DNA from: an uncultured Pelagibacteraceae bacterium | GTDB lineage: Bacteria; Pseudomonadota; Alphaproteobacteria; Pelagibacterales; Pelagibacteraceae | Length of the DNA stretch: 64,000 nucleotides | Direction of reading: 5' to 3' | Assembly: GCA_902616145.1 (NCBI GenBank) | Contig: CACMRM010000003.1 | Span: 1-64,000, forward strand | Shown: in pieces, positions 1-7,324 of the stretch | Layout of the letters: each line of letters starts with the position of its first letter | Position numbering within the stretch: position 1 is the first letter of the stretch | Notes under the pieces: model-generated | What the model saw: the letters and a program-made list of their open reading frames with translations, nothing else | Told to the model about the DNA's origin: nothing | Databases searched by the model: none | Made by a program: the position numbers and the translations under genes

Positions 1-1423
1 GTTTAATATTCTCATTTAAACATAAAATATTTTCCACTTTACTCGGAGAAATATTATCTCCACCAAGATTTACAATAATATCTTTTTTTCTATCTGTAAT
101 TTTCAAATAATTATTATTGTCAATTTCTCCTATATCCCCAGTATGTAGCCATCCATCCTTAATCACTTTTTTGGTTTCCTCCTCCAAATTCCAATATCCC
201 AACATAACATTTTCACCTCTAATCAGAATTTCTCCATCCTCAGCTATTTTTACTTTATTAGTCCTAAAAGGAGGTCCCACTGATTCGACCTTAACTAGGT
301 CTGGTAAATTACAGCTAACTACTGGAGAGGCTTCGGTTAAACCATATCCTTGAAGTGTTGGTAATCCAACAGCATTTAAAAATTCTCCTATATTTTGATC
401 TAAAGCCCCTCCCCCGGAAACGAAAGCTTGGAGATTACCACCAAACTGATTTCTGATTTTTTTTCTTACTAATTTTTCGCACAAGAAATTTATGATTTTT
501 TCACTTAATTTTAATTCCTCGTTTTTGAGTATTTTTTTACCTAAATTTAATGTCTGGTTTATAAGTTTTCTTTTTAATCCATATTGCTTATCAAAATTCA
601 TATTTATTTTTGTAAAAAGATTTTGATAAAATCTTGGAACAGCTGTCATAATTGTAGGTTTTGCAACTCCCATATTAGAAATCAGTTTTTCTAAACTTTC
701 AGCGTAGAAAACTTTTGCTCCAACTATAATTTGTATAAATTGAACCGTGTGCTCATAAGAATGTGATAACGGTAACCAGGTTAAAAAAACTGGATCCTTT
801 TTTTTTGTTAAGGTTTCTAATAATTCAACTGCACCCTCACAATTAGATAAAATGCCACCATGGCTTAAAACAACGCCTTTAGGATTTCCTGATGTACCTG
901 AGGTATAAATAATACAAGCAGGCATATTCCTTTTTAAATCTTTGTTTACTATTTTTTCATTTATTTCTACATTTAATATTTCTTGAATTAATAAACTATC
1001 AGTATCTATTTTTTCAAAAGATATTATTTTCTTAACATCGCTATTTATAAATTTTTTAATCTTATTAAATTGGTCTTGGTTTGATACAAATATCAATGAG
1101 GGCTTACAATCATTTAAAATATATTCATAATCATTTGCTGAATAAGTTGTAAAAATAGGAACTGAAATCCCACCTGCATTCATTATAGCAATATCAGTCA
1201 TTAACCAATATGGTCTATTTTCGGAAAGTATTAAACATCTATCACCTTGTTTTATTAACGATTTAATTTTTGCAGTAAGTTTATAAATTTTTTCAGTTAC
1301 GTCTTCCCAATTATAAGTTCGTTTGTCAGGTTTAAGCCATTTTAAAAATGGTCTTTTACCCTCAACTTCTTTTGTCTTTTTAAAGTAAAGTTCAACTAAG
1401 CTATTTAATTTACTTATATCCAT
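1..1423 (-). CDS. Long-chain acyl-CoA synthetase (AMP-forming), C-terminus cut off by window edge
   Basis: Adenylates a fatty acid and transfers it to CoA. I translated the minus strand from the ATG at 1423: 474 codons are open to the window edge with no stop. The adenylate-forming P-loop (YTSGTSGNPKG) lies near residues 173-183, the GYGLTEASPV motif near 358, the HTGD motif near 426 and the DRKKD hinge near 441. The missing part is therefore most of the C-terminal lid domain. This order is typical of FadD/ACSL enzymes. The start follows the 3' CCA of tRNA-Leu by only 4 nt, leaving no room for a ribosome binding site. The gene must be co-transcribed with the tRNA or be translated from a nearly leaderless message. 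The exact chain-length preference cannot be read from sequence. Confidence 0.9.
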   Translation of the reverse strand, partial: MDISKLNSLVELYFKKTKEVEGKRPFLKWLKPDKRTYNWEDVTEKIYKLTAKIKSLIKQGDRCLILSENRPYWLMTDIAIMNAGGISVPIFTTYSANDYEYILNDCKPSLIFVSNQDQFNKIKKFINSDVKKIISFEKIDTDSLLIQEILNVEINEKIVNKDLKRNMPACIIYTSGTSGNPKGVVLSHGGILSNCEGAVELLETLTKKKDPVFLTWLPLSHSYEHTVQFIQIIVGAKVFYAESLEKLISNMGVAKPTIMTAVPRFYQNLFTKINMNFDKQYGLKRKLINQTLNLGKKILKNEELKLSEKIINFLCEKLVRKKIRNQFGGNLQAFVSGGGALDQNIGEFLNAVGLPTLQGYGLTEASPVVSCNLPDLVKVESVGPPFRTNKVKIAEDGEILIRGENVMLGYWNLEEETKKVIKDGWLHTGDIGEIDNNNYLKITDRKKDIIVNLGGDNISPSKVENILCLNENIK

Positions 1424-1427
1424 ATCT

Positions 1428-1514
1428 TGGTGGGCGAAGAGAGACTCGAACTCTCAAGGTATTGCTACCACCGGATTTTGAGTCCGGCGCGTCTACCAGT
1501 TCCACCATTCGCCC
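1428..1514 (-). tRNA. tRNA-Leu (anticodon CAA), CCA encoded
   Basis: On the minus strand an 87-nt class II tRNA folds cleanly. The acceptor GGGCGAA pairs with TTCGCCC before the discriminator A and an encoded CCA. The D-loop carries GGTAGAC. The anticodon stem CCGGA/TCCGG closes loop CTCAAAA, giving anticodon CAA (reads UUG). A long variable arm is present, and the T-arm is GAGAG-TTCGAGT-CTCTC. It sits 14 bp after the stop of the symporter gene and 4 bp before the acyl-CoA synthetase start, all on the same strand. Confidence 0.97.
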
Positions 1515-1528
1515 TTTTTTTATATAAT

Positions 1529-2374
1529 CTAATTGATTTTTCTTACTATTAGAACAAAAATAATAGAGGTACAAAACATTACTAAAGCGTACGCTGCTGT
1601 AGGTACCATGAATACAATATCATCAAATAATTGTGTTGTTACAAATACTGCTAAAGTTCCGTTTTGTAAGCCACATTCTAAAGAAATACATTTTCTTTGC
1701 GCAATTCCTGATGTCCAGAATTTTGCAACATAATATCCAACAAAAATCATAGTCATATTTAAAATGAAAGCTATTAACCCTGCTCTAGTTATATAAGAAA
1801 CAATTCTGTCCCATTCCTCTACCCAAATTGCAATAAATACTATTAAAAATAGAATTACTGATAATCTCTGAATAATAAGAGTTTTAGAAATAATAAAATT
1901 AGTCATTAGACTTCTGACAATCATTCCAAAAATAACAGGAACAGTTACTACAAAAAACATTTTCATTGCTATATTTATCATTGATATATCTTTTGCTGTC
2001 TCAATCCCTAAAAATTCGGCCGAGTTAAAGACTATTAACGGGACGATGAAAATACTTAATAAACTGACAATAGCTGTTAAACTTACTGATAAAGCAACGT
2101 CTCCACCTGCAAATTTAGTAAGAATATTTGAGGTTACTCCTCCTGGTGCTGCGGCTATTACCATAACTCCTAAAGCTATTTCTGGCTGCAATGAAATAAT
2201 ATTAATTAAAATAAAAGCAATTATTGGAAGTAAAATAACCTGACATAAAAAACCTACTAAAAAATCTCTAGGGTTTTTTAAGATTCTAGTAAAATCTCCA
2301 ATCGCTAGACCAAGACCTAAACCGAACATTATTATGGCAAGACATACAGGTGCTATTTTAGTTACGATTTCCAT
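1529..2374 (-). CDS. Bile acid:sodium symporter (BASS/SBF) family transporter
   Basis: Predicted Na+-coupled organic anion importer of the inner membrane, 281 aa. The sequence is almost entirely hydrophobic helices with short loops. It shows SBF-family hallmarks: an N-terminal helix rich in Gly (FGLGLGLAIGDF), the AAPGGVTSN stretch near residues 94-102 that corresponds to the crossover/Na+ site region, and ECGLQNGTLA near residues 232-241. In marine bacteria such proteins are thought to carry small carboxylates or keto acids rather than bile acids; the substrate here is not determinable. The tRNA-Leu gene follows 14 bp downstream on the same strand. Confidence 0.88.
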   Translation of the reverse strand: MEIVTKIAPVCLAIIMFGLGLGLAIGDFTRILKNPRDFLVGFLCQVILLPIIAFILINIISLQPEIALGVMVIAAAPGGVTSNILTKFAGGDVALSVSLTAIVSLLSIFIVPLIVFNSAEFLGIETAKDISMINIAMKMFFVVTVPVIFGMIVRSLMTNFIISKTLIIQRLSVILFLIVFIAIWVEEWDRIVSYITRAGLIAFILNMTMIFVGYYVAKFWTSGIAQRKCISLECGLQNGTLAVFVTTQLFDDIVFMVPTAAYALVMFCTSIIFVLIVRKIN

Positions 2375-2430
2375 TTTTCGGGATTGTTATATTATAACAC
2401 CTTAAGATATATCAAAAAATACGTCAATAA

Positions 2431-3480
2431 TTAATCAACTTTAAATGAAGAGTTCTTCATGAGGTCAAAAATCGTTGTTACGAAACCAGCTTTATGCTTT
2501 TGATTTTGCATGTAATTTTGTTCAAAGGATTTTATGTTTTTAGGAGATGGTAGAAGCATATATTCAAGCTTTTTATTTTTCGTGACTAATTTTTGTTTTA
2601 AAAGATATTTTAATTTTCTAATCACTGTAGCTCTTGGTATAGATGAAATTTCAGATATAGAAGATGCGTTTATTCCATTTTTGGGAGTATGTCTTAAAAG
2701 ATGTAAGTATAAATCTGCGTAAGTTCTAGGGTCCTCAACAACTCTGTTTTTTACTTGTTTTGAATAATCAGTAAATTGTGAAATACCAATAGCGCCCCAA
2801 ACATTCCATGTCTCTAAATCTCCATAGAAAGTTCTGTGTCTTACTAAAAAAGGAATTTGAAGCCTTAGCCAATGTTGCCAGCATATAGTAAAGTAAGCGT
2901 CTATAAATTTCTCGATTTCTTCTTTTGAGAATGCTCTTCCAAACCAGTCTTCTTTCCCAAGAATAGAGCTCGTTTTTTCTAGAAAATTTACCAAAATTTT
3001 TTTTGAATTATATGGTTTTTGCACACGATTTATTTGGTTATTAAAAAAAATAGTTTTTCCTTTTCTAAAAATTATATTTTGATCTTGCAAAAAATTAACT
3101 TTTCTTCTTATTGTTTCTTTAGGAATATTAAGCTCTTTTGAAATCTCAATAAGGTTAATCTTATCAATATTTAATTCGTTTTTTTCATAGAATTCTTGAA
3201 ATGAAAGATATTGAAAACGATCTGAATATTTTTGAAAAACTTGATTTACCAAATAAATTAAAATTAGATAACTATCGTAGTCTTTGAATGTAGTATATGC
3301 GTTATTACACCATGCTTGTTGTAACTTAAACCACAAAGTTACCGTCTCATTAGAATTTCTAGATAAAACATCATAAACCTCTTCAGTATTTATTGTATTA
3401 AAAATTTTATTTTCAAAAGATGGTTTTTTTTTTAAAGGCTCGAAAATTTTTACAGTTTTTAGATCTATTGGCTTAGACAT
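2431..3480 (-). CDS. Putative DNA-binding protein with two winged-helix segments
   Basis: 349 aa, no family recognised with confidence. Two separate helix-turn-helix/wing-like segments are visible: residues about 108-148 (EISKELNIPKETIRRKVNF, then a basic strand turn) and about 274-308 (EISSIPRATVIRKLKYLLKQ). Both resemble MarR/GntR-type wHTH units. Between them lies an aromatic-rich region (residues 165-240; many W, F and Y) that could be a ligand-binding or dimerisation domain. No catalytic motif or membrane segment is seen. The ATG follows directly on the stop of the 61-aa membrane protein upstream (no gap), so the two are probably translationally coupled. A regulatory role is inference. 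Confidence 0.75.
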   Translation of the reverse strand: MSKPIDLKTVKIFEPLKKKPSFENKIFNTINTEEVYDVLSRNSNETVTLWFKLQQAWCNNAYTTFKDYDSYLILIYLVNQVFQKYSDRFQYLSFQEFYEKNELNIDKINLIEISKELNIPKETIRRKVNFLQDQNIIFRKGKTIFFNNQINRVQKPYNSKKILVNFLEKTSSILGKEDWFGRAFSKEEIEKFIDAYFTICWQHWLRLQIPFLVRHRTFYGDLETWNVWGAIGISQFTDYSKQVKNRVVEDPRTYADLYLHLLRHTPKNGINASSISEISSIPRATVIRKLKYLLKQKLVTKNKKLEYMLLPSPKNIKSFEQNYMQNQKHKAGFVTTIFDLMKNSSFKVD

Positions 3481-3666
3481 TTACTTTTTCCACGTCACGC
3501 TTTGATTGATTAATATAGCCATCAAAATCCAAATAATAAATGTTCCTTCTGGCGAGAAACCGTAATCAGCACCAAACATTCCTGCAACTATAACGATTGA
3601 ATAAATGACAACTGTAGATAATATTAAACTTGCCAGATACCTTAGGATTGTGCATTTTAAATTCAT
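3481..3666 (-). CDS. Small membrane protein (61 aa), function unknown
   Basis: Two predicted transmembrane segments, about residues 10-30 and 41-56, joined by a short loop containing GADYGFSPEG. The C-terminus is basic (TWKK). No recognised family. It abuts the wHTH gene downstream with no spacing. Its ATG (3666-3664) overlaps the ATG of the divergent yqaA-like gene (3665-3667) in a shared CATG. A perfect TATAAT for this strand lies at 3684-3679, six bases or so before a likely transcription start close to the ATG. This supports the start and suggests a nearly leaderless transcript. Being short, it could still be spurious, but the tight coupling argues for a real gene. Confidence 0.65.
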   Translation of the reverse strand: MNLKCTILRYLASLILSTVVIYSIVIVAGMFGADYGFSPEGTFIIWILMAILINQSVTWKK

Positions 3667-4264
3667 GATTTTAAAAAAATTATACGATAGATGTGTTGAG
3701 CTTGCTAGACATAAATTTTCAAAGCCTTTGTTAGGTTTTGTGGCATTTATCGAAAGTTTCTTTTTTCCAGTTCCACCTGATTTAATGATTGTCCCAATGG
3801 TAGTGGCAAAAAGAGAAGATTACCTTAAGATATTTCTTATCGCTACAACGGGCTCTGTTTTAGGAGGCTTGTTTGGGTACATGCTTGGAGTTTTTTTTTT
3901 AGATGCCTCGATGGTGATTATTGAATTTTATGGTTACGAAGAAAAAGTTTTTGAGATGCAAGATAAGATGTCCACAAAAGGTGGATTTTTAGCCTGGCTA
4001 GGAATTATGTTTTTAGCTGGTTTTACTCCTCTTCCTTTTAAAGTTTTTACTATTACCAGTGGAGTGATCGCCTATAATCTTCCAGTATTTTTCTTTATAT
4101 GTTTATTTACTAGAGGGCTAAGATTTTTCTTAGTTTCTTATTTAACATTTCTTTTTGGTAAAAAATTTGGTGAATTCATAGAAAAAAGAGGTGCGCTATG
4201 GTTCACTTTAACTGGAATTTTTATTGTAGTTTTAGCCGTCGTCCTTTATATAATTTTCACCTAA
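3665..4264 (+). CDS. YqaA/DedA-like membrane protein (SNARE-associated family)
   Basis: About 199 aa from the ATG at 3665, an inner-membrane protein of the DedA/YqaA superfamily. These are linked to membrane homeostasis and lipid flipping, but the precise role is unsettled. Visible features are the re-entrant motif region FIESFFFPVPPDLMIVPM (residues about 28-45), the glycine-rich GSVLGGLFGYMLG, and the second half-motif AGFTPLPFKVFTITSGV, which matches the family's conserved F/TPxP-K pattern. An upstream ATG at 3605 would add 20 residues lying antisense to the small membrane gene; I prefer 3665 because the domain begins directly after it. The stop overlaps the dsbB start by 1 base (TAATG). 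Confidence 0.87.
   Translation: MILKKLYDRCVELARHKFSKPLLGFVAFIESFFFPVPPDLMIVPMVVAKREDYLKIFLIATTGSVLGGLFGYMLGVFFLDASMVIIEFYGYEEKVFEMQDKMSTKGGFLAWLGIMFLAGFTPLPFKVFTITSGVIAYNLPVFFFICLFTRGLRFFLVSYLTFLFGKKFGEFIEKRGALWFTLTGIFIVVLAVVLYIIFT
3679..3684 (-). promoter_or_regulatory. -10 box (TATAAT) for the small membrane protein / wHTH operon
   Basis: A perfect minus-strand TATAAT lies inside the first codons of the divergent yqaA-like gene. It would start RNA about 6 nt before the ATG at 3666. No convincing -35 hexamer is visible at 16-18 bp spacing. Confidence 0.4.
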
Positions 4265-4746
4265 TGTTGAGTAACAATAAGTTAATTTTAAACAGTATAT
4301 TAGCTTTTAGTTTTTTATCTTTGGCTATAGCTTATTTCATTCAATACATATTAGGACATGAACCTTGTAATTTGTGCCTAATTGAGAGAATTCCTTATTT
4401 AGCATCTTTAGTATTTATTTCGCTAATTTTTATACTCAATAAATTTGAAAAAGTAATTGCAAGTATTGTACTATTATTTTTTATTTTTGGTTCAGTAGTT
4501 TCTTTTTACCATGTGGGGATTGAACAAGGACTTTTTAGTGAGTCTTTAGTGTGCGATTTGGGTTCATCTAATGTAAACATGTCTAAAGAAGCTTTGTTAA
4601 AACAACTTCAAAATAAAACTCCAATAAGCTGTAAAGACGTAACTTTTAGGTTTTTCGGACTTTCTCTTGCTACAATAAATACAGTTATATCGATACTGCT
4701 AAGTGGTATTATGATTAAAGTAATTAAAAATTATGGAAAAAACTAA
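4264..4746 (+). CDS. dsbB: DsbB-type disulfide bond formation protein
   Basis: Inner-membrane quinone-dependent oxidoreductase that re-oxidises DsbA. From the ATG at 4264 it is 160 aa with four hydrophobic helices. The first periplasmic loop has the redox pair CNLC (residues 35-38), followed by the family's ER-R/IPY boundary (LIERIPY). The second pair is CDLG (about residue 100) and ISCKDV (about residue 124). An in-frame ATG at 4198 lies within the previous gene and adds non-homologous residues, so it was rejected. The gene overlaps the yqaA-like gene by 1 base and coq7 by 14 bases, consistent with a three-gene operon. No dsbA is in this window. Confidence 0.88.
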   Translation: MLSNNKLILNSILAFSFLSLAIAYFIQYILGHEPCNLCLIERIPYLASLVFISLIFILNKFEKVIASIVLLFFIFGSVVSFYHVGIEQGLFSESLVCDLGSSNVNMSKEALLKQLQNKTPISCKDVTFRFFGLSLATINTVISILLSGIMIKVIKNYGKN

Positions 4747-5266
4747 TAAAAAAACTTTAGAAGAAATTATAAGAGTAGATCATGCTGGAGAACGTGGTGC
4801 TATTAAAATTTACGAAGGTCAACTACTTGCTTTAAAAACTTTCAAACAAAATGCTTCTTTAAAAAGAAAGATTGAAGAAATGAAAGAGCATGAAAGAGAA
4901 CATTACGAATACTTTGATAACGAAATTAAAAAGAGAAATATTCAGCCAACTAAACTTTTGCCTCTTTGGGATTTAATGGGAGTTACTTTAGGTTTTGGAA
5001 CTGCGATGCTTGGTGAGAAAGCGGCTATGTTATGCACTGCTTCAGTTGAAGAGGTAATAGATGGTCATTACAAAGACCAAACATATAAACTTGGAAAAGA
5101 CGAGGAAGAGTTAAAAAAGAAAATTATGAAGTTTAGACAAGATGAACTTGATCATAAAGATATAGCTTATGATAATGGTGCAACAAAAAAAGGTTTATTT
5201 GGTGTACTAGATAAAGTTATCAAAACTTCATCAAGAATAGCTATTACAATTTCTGAAAAAATTTAA
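4733..5266 (+). CDS. coq7: COQ7-family demethoxyubiquinone hydroxylase
   Basis: Di-iron carboxylate monooxygenase that hydroxylates the benzoquinone ring late in ubiquinone synthesis; 177 aa, full length for bacterial COQ7. The metal-binding pattern is visible in order: IRVDHAGERGA with the first Glu (near 20), EHEREHYEYF (ExxH, near 52-55), SVEEVIDGHY (near 102-109) and FRQDELDHKD (ExxH, near 137-140). The C-terminus ends in an amphipathic helix that may contact the membrane. It overlaps dsbB by 14 bp. DsbB passes electrons to ubiquinone, which makes the pairing sensible. The stop abuts the convergent HNH gene. Confidence 0.93.
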   Translation: MEKTNKKTLEEIIRVDHAGERGAIKIYEGQLLALKTFKQNASLKRKIEEMKEHEREHYEYFDNEIKKRNIQPTKLLPLWDLMGVTLGFGTAMLGEKAAMLCTASVEEVIDGHYKDQTYKLGKDEEELKKKIMKFRQDELDHKDIAYDNGATKKGLFGVLDKVIKTSSRIAITISEKI

Positions 5267-5836
5267 TTACGGTTCTAATTCAATATCCCAGTAAAGATAA
5301 TCCATCCAGCTTTCATGTAAAAAATTAGGTGGGAAGTTTCTACCATTTCTGTGTAGGTCTTCAACGGTAGGAGCGTAAGGTTTGTTGGCTAATTTCAAGT
5401 CACAATCTCTATAAAGCTTTCCTCCTTTTTTTACATTGCAACTTGAACAAGCTGTAACTACGTTATTCCAATCCGTTAGACCGCCTTTGGACTTTGGAAG
5501 AAGGTGATCAAATGTTAAATCTTTTTTATCTCCACAATATTGGCAAGTAAACTTATCTCTCAAAAAAACATTAAATCTTGTGAAGTTTGGATTTTTTGAT
5601 GGTTGAATAAAATTTTTTAAAGCTATTACGCTTGGTAAATTCATTTCAAAAGATGGGCTTCTAATTTTTCGTTTATAATTTGAAACGATACTTACTCTAT
5701 CTAAAAAAACTGATTTAACTGCATCTTGCCAGCACCAAATAGAAAGCGGATAATAACTTAAAGGTCTAAAATCAGCATTAAGAACTAATGCTGGACACTT
5801 TTCTAATGGAACTTTATCTGCAGAAGAAATAATCAT
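5267..5836 (-). CDS. HNH endonuclease domain protein
   Basis: 189 aa. The HNH core is complete: CQYCG, then TFDHLLPKSKGG (the catalytic His of the beta-alpha-metal fold), WNNVVTACSSCN and KKGG, covering about residues 97-138. The four cysteines form the zinc site. The N-terminal segment (VLNADFRPLSYYPLSIW) is shared with a widespread alphaproteobacterial HNH family whose biological role is not known. There are no restriction-modification partners next to it. It abuts coq7 tail to tail with no spacer. Confidence 0.88.
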   Translation of the reverse strand: MIISSADKVPLEKCPALVLNADFRPLSYYPLSIWCWQDAVKSVFLDRVSIVSNYKRKIRSPSFEMNLPSVIALKNFIQPSKNPNFTRFNVFLRDKFTCQYCGDKKDLTFDHLLPKSKGGLTDWNNVVTACSSCNVKKGGKLYRDCDLKLANKPYAPTVEDLHRNGRNFPPNFLHESWMDYLYWDIELEP

Positions 5837-5860
5837 ATTTAAAGCTAACTGATAAGAAAA

Positions 5861-5888
5861 ATTTTATCAAGATATAATTATGTAACAA
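5861..5888 (-). promoter_or_regulatory. Putative promoter of the HNH gene
   Basis: On the minus strand TTGTTA (5888-5883) and TAAAAT (5866-5861) are separated by 16 bp. Transcription would begin about 20 nt before the ATG at 5836. In so AT-rich a sequence such matches arise by chance. Confidence 0.35.
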
Positions 5889-5897
5889 GTAAAATAG

Positions 5898-6554
5898 TTA
5901 CAATTCAAAATGTTTTTTAATGAATTGTAGACCCAAACTTGACCCTTCAGTAGGTATACGATGTTCACAGTCTTTAAATATTTTTGTTTCAATTTCGTAA
6001 TTATTTTTTCCAAAAAAGTCTTTAGCTTCAAGCAGTGATTCTATAGGAACAACTTGATCAAGATCTCCATGCATCAAGATTATATTAGGTTTAGAATTTA
6101 TATTTTTAGAGAGATGCTCTGTGCTTATAATTCTCCCAGAATATCCAACAATAGAATTTATAGTATCTTTTCTCTTTATTCCAGTTTGTAAAGTTATCAT
6201 ACAACCTTGACTAAAACCTCCGATGATAATTTCATTAGCTTTTAAATTATATTTTTCCTTAACTTCATCTATTAATTTATTAAGTTTATTCTCAGCTACT
6301 AAAGATTTTGATAAAATTTGTTCGGGAGTTTGATCCATTAAATCAAACCATTGAAATCCAGTTGGGCTTGCTGCACATTTTTCAGGAGCATCTGGACAGA
6401 TTATAATCGTATCAGGTAAATGTGCTCTCCAATAACTGGCTAAAATTGAAATATCTTTACCGTCTCCACCATAACCGTGACAAAGAATTACTGCATTCTT
6501 CGGTTTTTCTTTAGAAAGCGGCTCTAAAATAATTGTATTTAATGAAAAGGTCAT
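5898..6554 (-). CDS. Alpha/beta-hydrolase carboxylesterase (phospholipase/carboxylesterase family)
   Basis: 218 aa, cytoplasmic serine esterase. The oxyanion-hole strand is ILCHGYGGDGKD (near 23-34). The nucleophile elbow is GGFSQGC (Ser near 118). The acid is in HGDLDQVVP (Asp near 170) and the base in CEHRIP (His near 200). This is the YpfH/EstB carboxylesterase layout, which hydrolyses short acyl esters; the natural substrate is unknown. It is divergent from the HIG1 gene with only 15 bp between the two start codons, so at least one transcript must be almost leaderless. Confidence 0.9.
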   Translation of the reverse strand: MTFSLNTIILEPLSKEKPKNAVILCHGYGGDGKDISILASYWRAHLPDTIIICPDAPEKCAASPTGFQWFDLMDQTPEQILSKSLVAENKLNKLIDEVKEKYNLKANEIIIGGFSQGCMITLQTGIKRKDTINSIVGYSGRIISTEHLSKNINSKPNIILMHGDLDQVVPIESLLEAKDFFGKNNYEIETKIFKDCEHRIPTEGSSLGLQFIKKHFEL

Positions 6555-6569
6555 ATAGATAAAATATCA

Positions 6570-6770
6570 ATGTCAGAATTTTTGTTTAACTTTATTGGTT
6601 TCACTTTATTAGGAGCAGTTGCCATAGTTTTAATAATGGGTATTTATACTTTATTTAAAGGTGGAAGTACTAGTAAAAAATATTCTAATAAACTTATGCA
6701 GTTAAGGGTATTGTTGCAATTTATTGCAATAATAGTTTTAGTTTTGCTTGCTTATTTTTTTAAAGACTAA
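6570..6770 (+). CDS. HIG1-domain twin transmembrane protein
   Basis: 66 aa with two transmembrane helices (residues about 7-29 and 47-64) joined by a cytosolic/polar loop, GGSTSKKYSNKLMQLRV. The SNKLMxxRVxxQ pattern is the signature of the HIG1/hypoxia-induced family. In mitochondria this family stabilises cytochrome c oxidase supercomplexes; a similar respiratory role here is inference. The 3' end overlaps the convergent TlpA-like gene by 4 bp. Confidence 0.87.
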   Translation: MSEFLFNFIGFTLLGAVAIVLIMGIYTLFKGGSTSKKYSNKLMQLRVLLQFIAIIVLVLLAYFFKD

Positions 6771-7294
6771 ATATATTTTCTTAAAAAGTTAATAAATTCA
6801 TCACTGGCAAAATTAATTTCTCCAATCACTTTACCGAATTCTTTACCTTCTTTATTAATTAATATGCTTGTAGGTAAGCCTCTTAATTTGAACCCTTTAA
6901 CTAGTTTTAACTCAGGATCATAATAAGTTTTGAGATTTTTCACTCCTATATCTTTAAAAAATTTATCTACTTTTATATTATTTGGTTTTTCCATATTCAC
7001 TGCAAAAATATCAATTTCTGGTAACTTAGTGCCTAGTTTTTCTAAAGAGGGCATTTCTTTTCGACACGGTGCACACCATGTAGCCCAAAAATTTATTATC
7101 ATGATCTTGCCTCTTTTGTTGATTAAATCAACGTCTTGAAGATTTGAGTCTTTAAATTTGAGTTCGCTGATAATTTGAGGTTTTTCATGAATAATAACAT
7201 TTTTTGAAAAATCTTCTGCTCCGTTAAGATTTTGGCTAAGAAGAGATAAAACTATTATGTGAATATAGATTTTAAACGATTTACTAATTTTCAT
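6767..7294 (-). CDS. TlpA-like periplasmic thiol:disulfide oxidoreductase
   Basis: 175 aa with an N-terminal signal peptide or anchor (hydrophobic stretch about residues 10-24, cleavage plausible after LNGA). A thioredoxin fold follows: NFWATWCAPCRKEMP carries the redox CxxC (about 74-77) and GLPTS the cis-Pro loop (about 140-144). TlpA/ResA proteins reduce apocytochrome c or copper-site cysteines for cytochrome oxidase assembly. It lies divergently beside argH, a common alphaproteobacterial arrangement. Only 30 bp separate the starts. Confidence 0.9.
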   Translation of the reverse strand: MKISKSFKIYIHIIVLSLLSQNLNGAEDFSKNVIIHEKPQIISELKFKDSNLQDVDLINKRGKIMIINFWATWCAPCRKEMPSLEKLGTKLPEIDIFAVNMEKPNNIKVDKFFKDIGVKNLKTYYDPELKLVKGFKLRGLPTSILINKEGKEFGKVIGEINFASDEFINFLRKYI

Positions 7295-7324
7295 ATTAAT
7301 TTAAATTGTAGATAACATAGTAAA

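Noticed and set aside
1-1423. Suspected frameshift or pseudogene at the left edge because no complete frame is present
   Set aside because: A manual minus-strand translation is open for 474 codons with all expected motifs; the gene is only cut by the window edge.
4198-4263. Upstream in-frame start for dsbB
   Set aside because: The added 22 residues lie within the yqaA-like gene and do not look like a DsbB N-terminus; ATG at 4264 fits coupling (TAATG).
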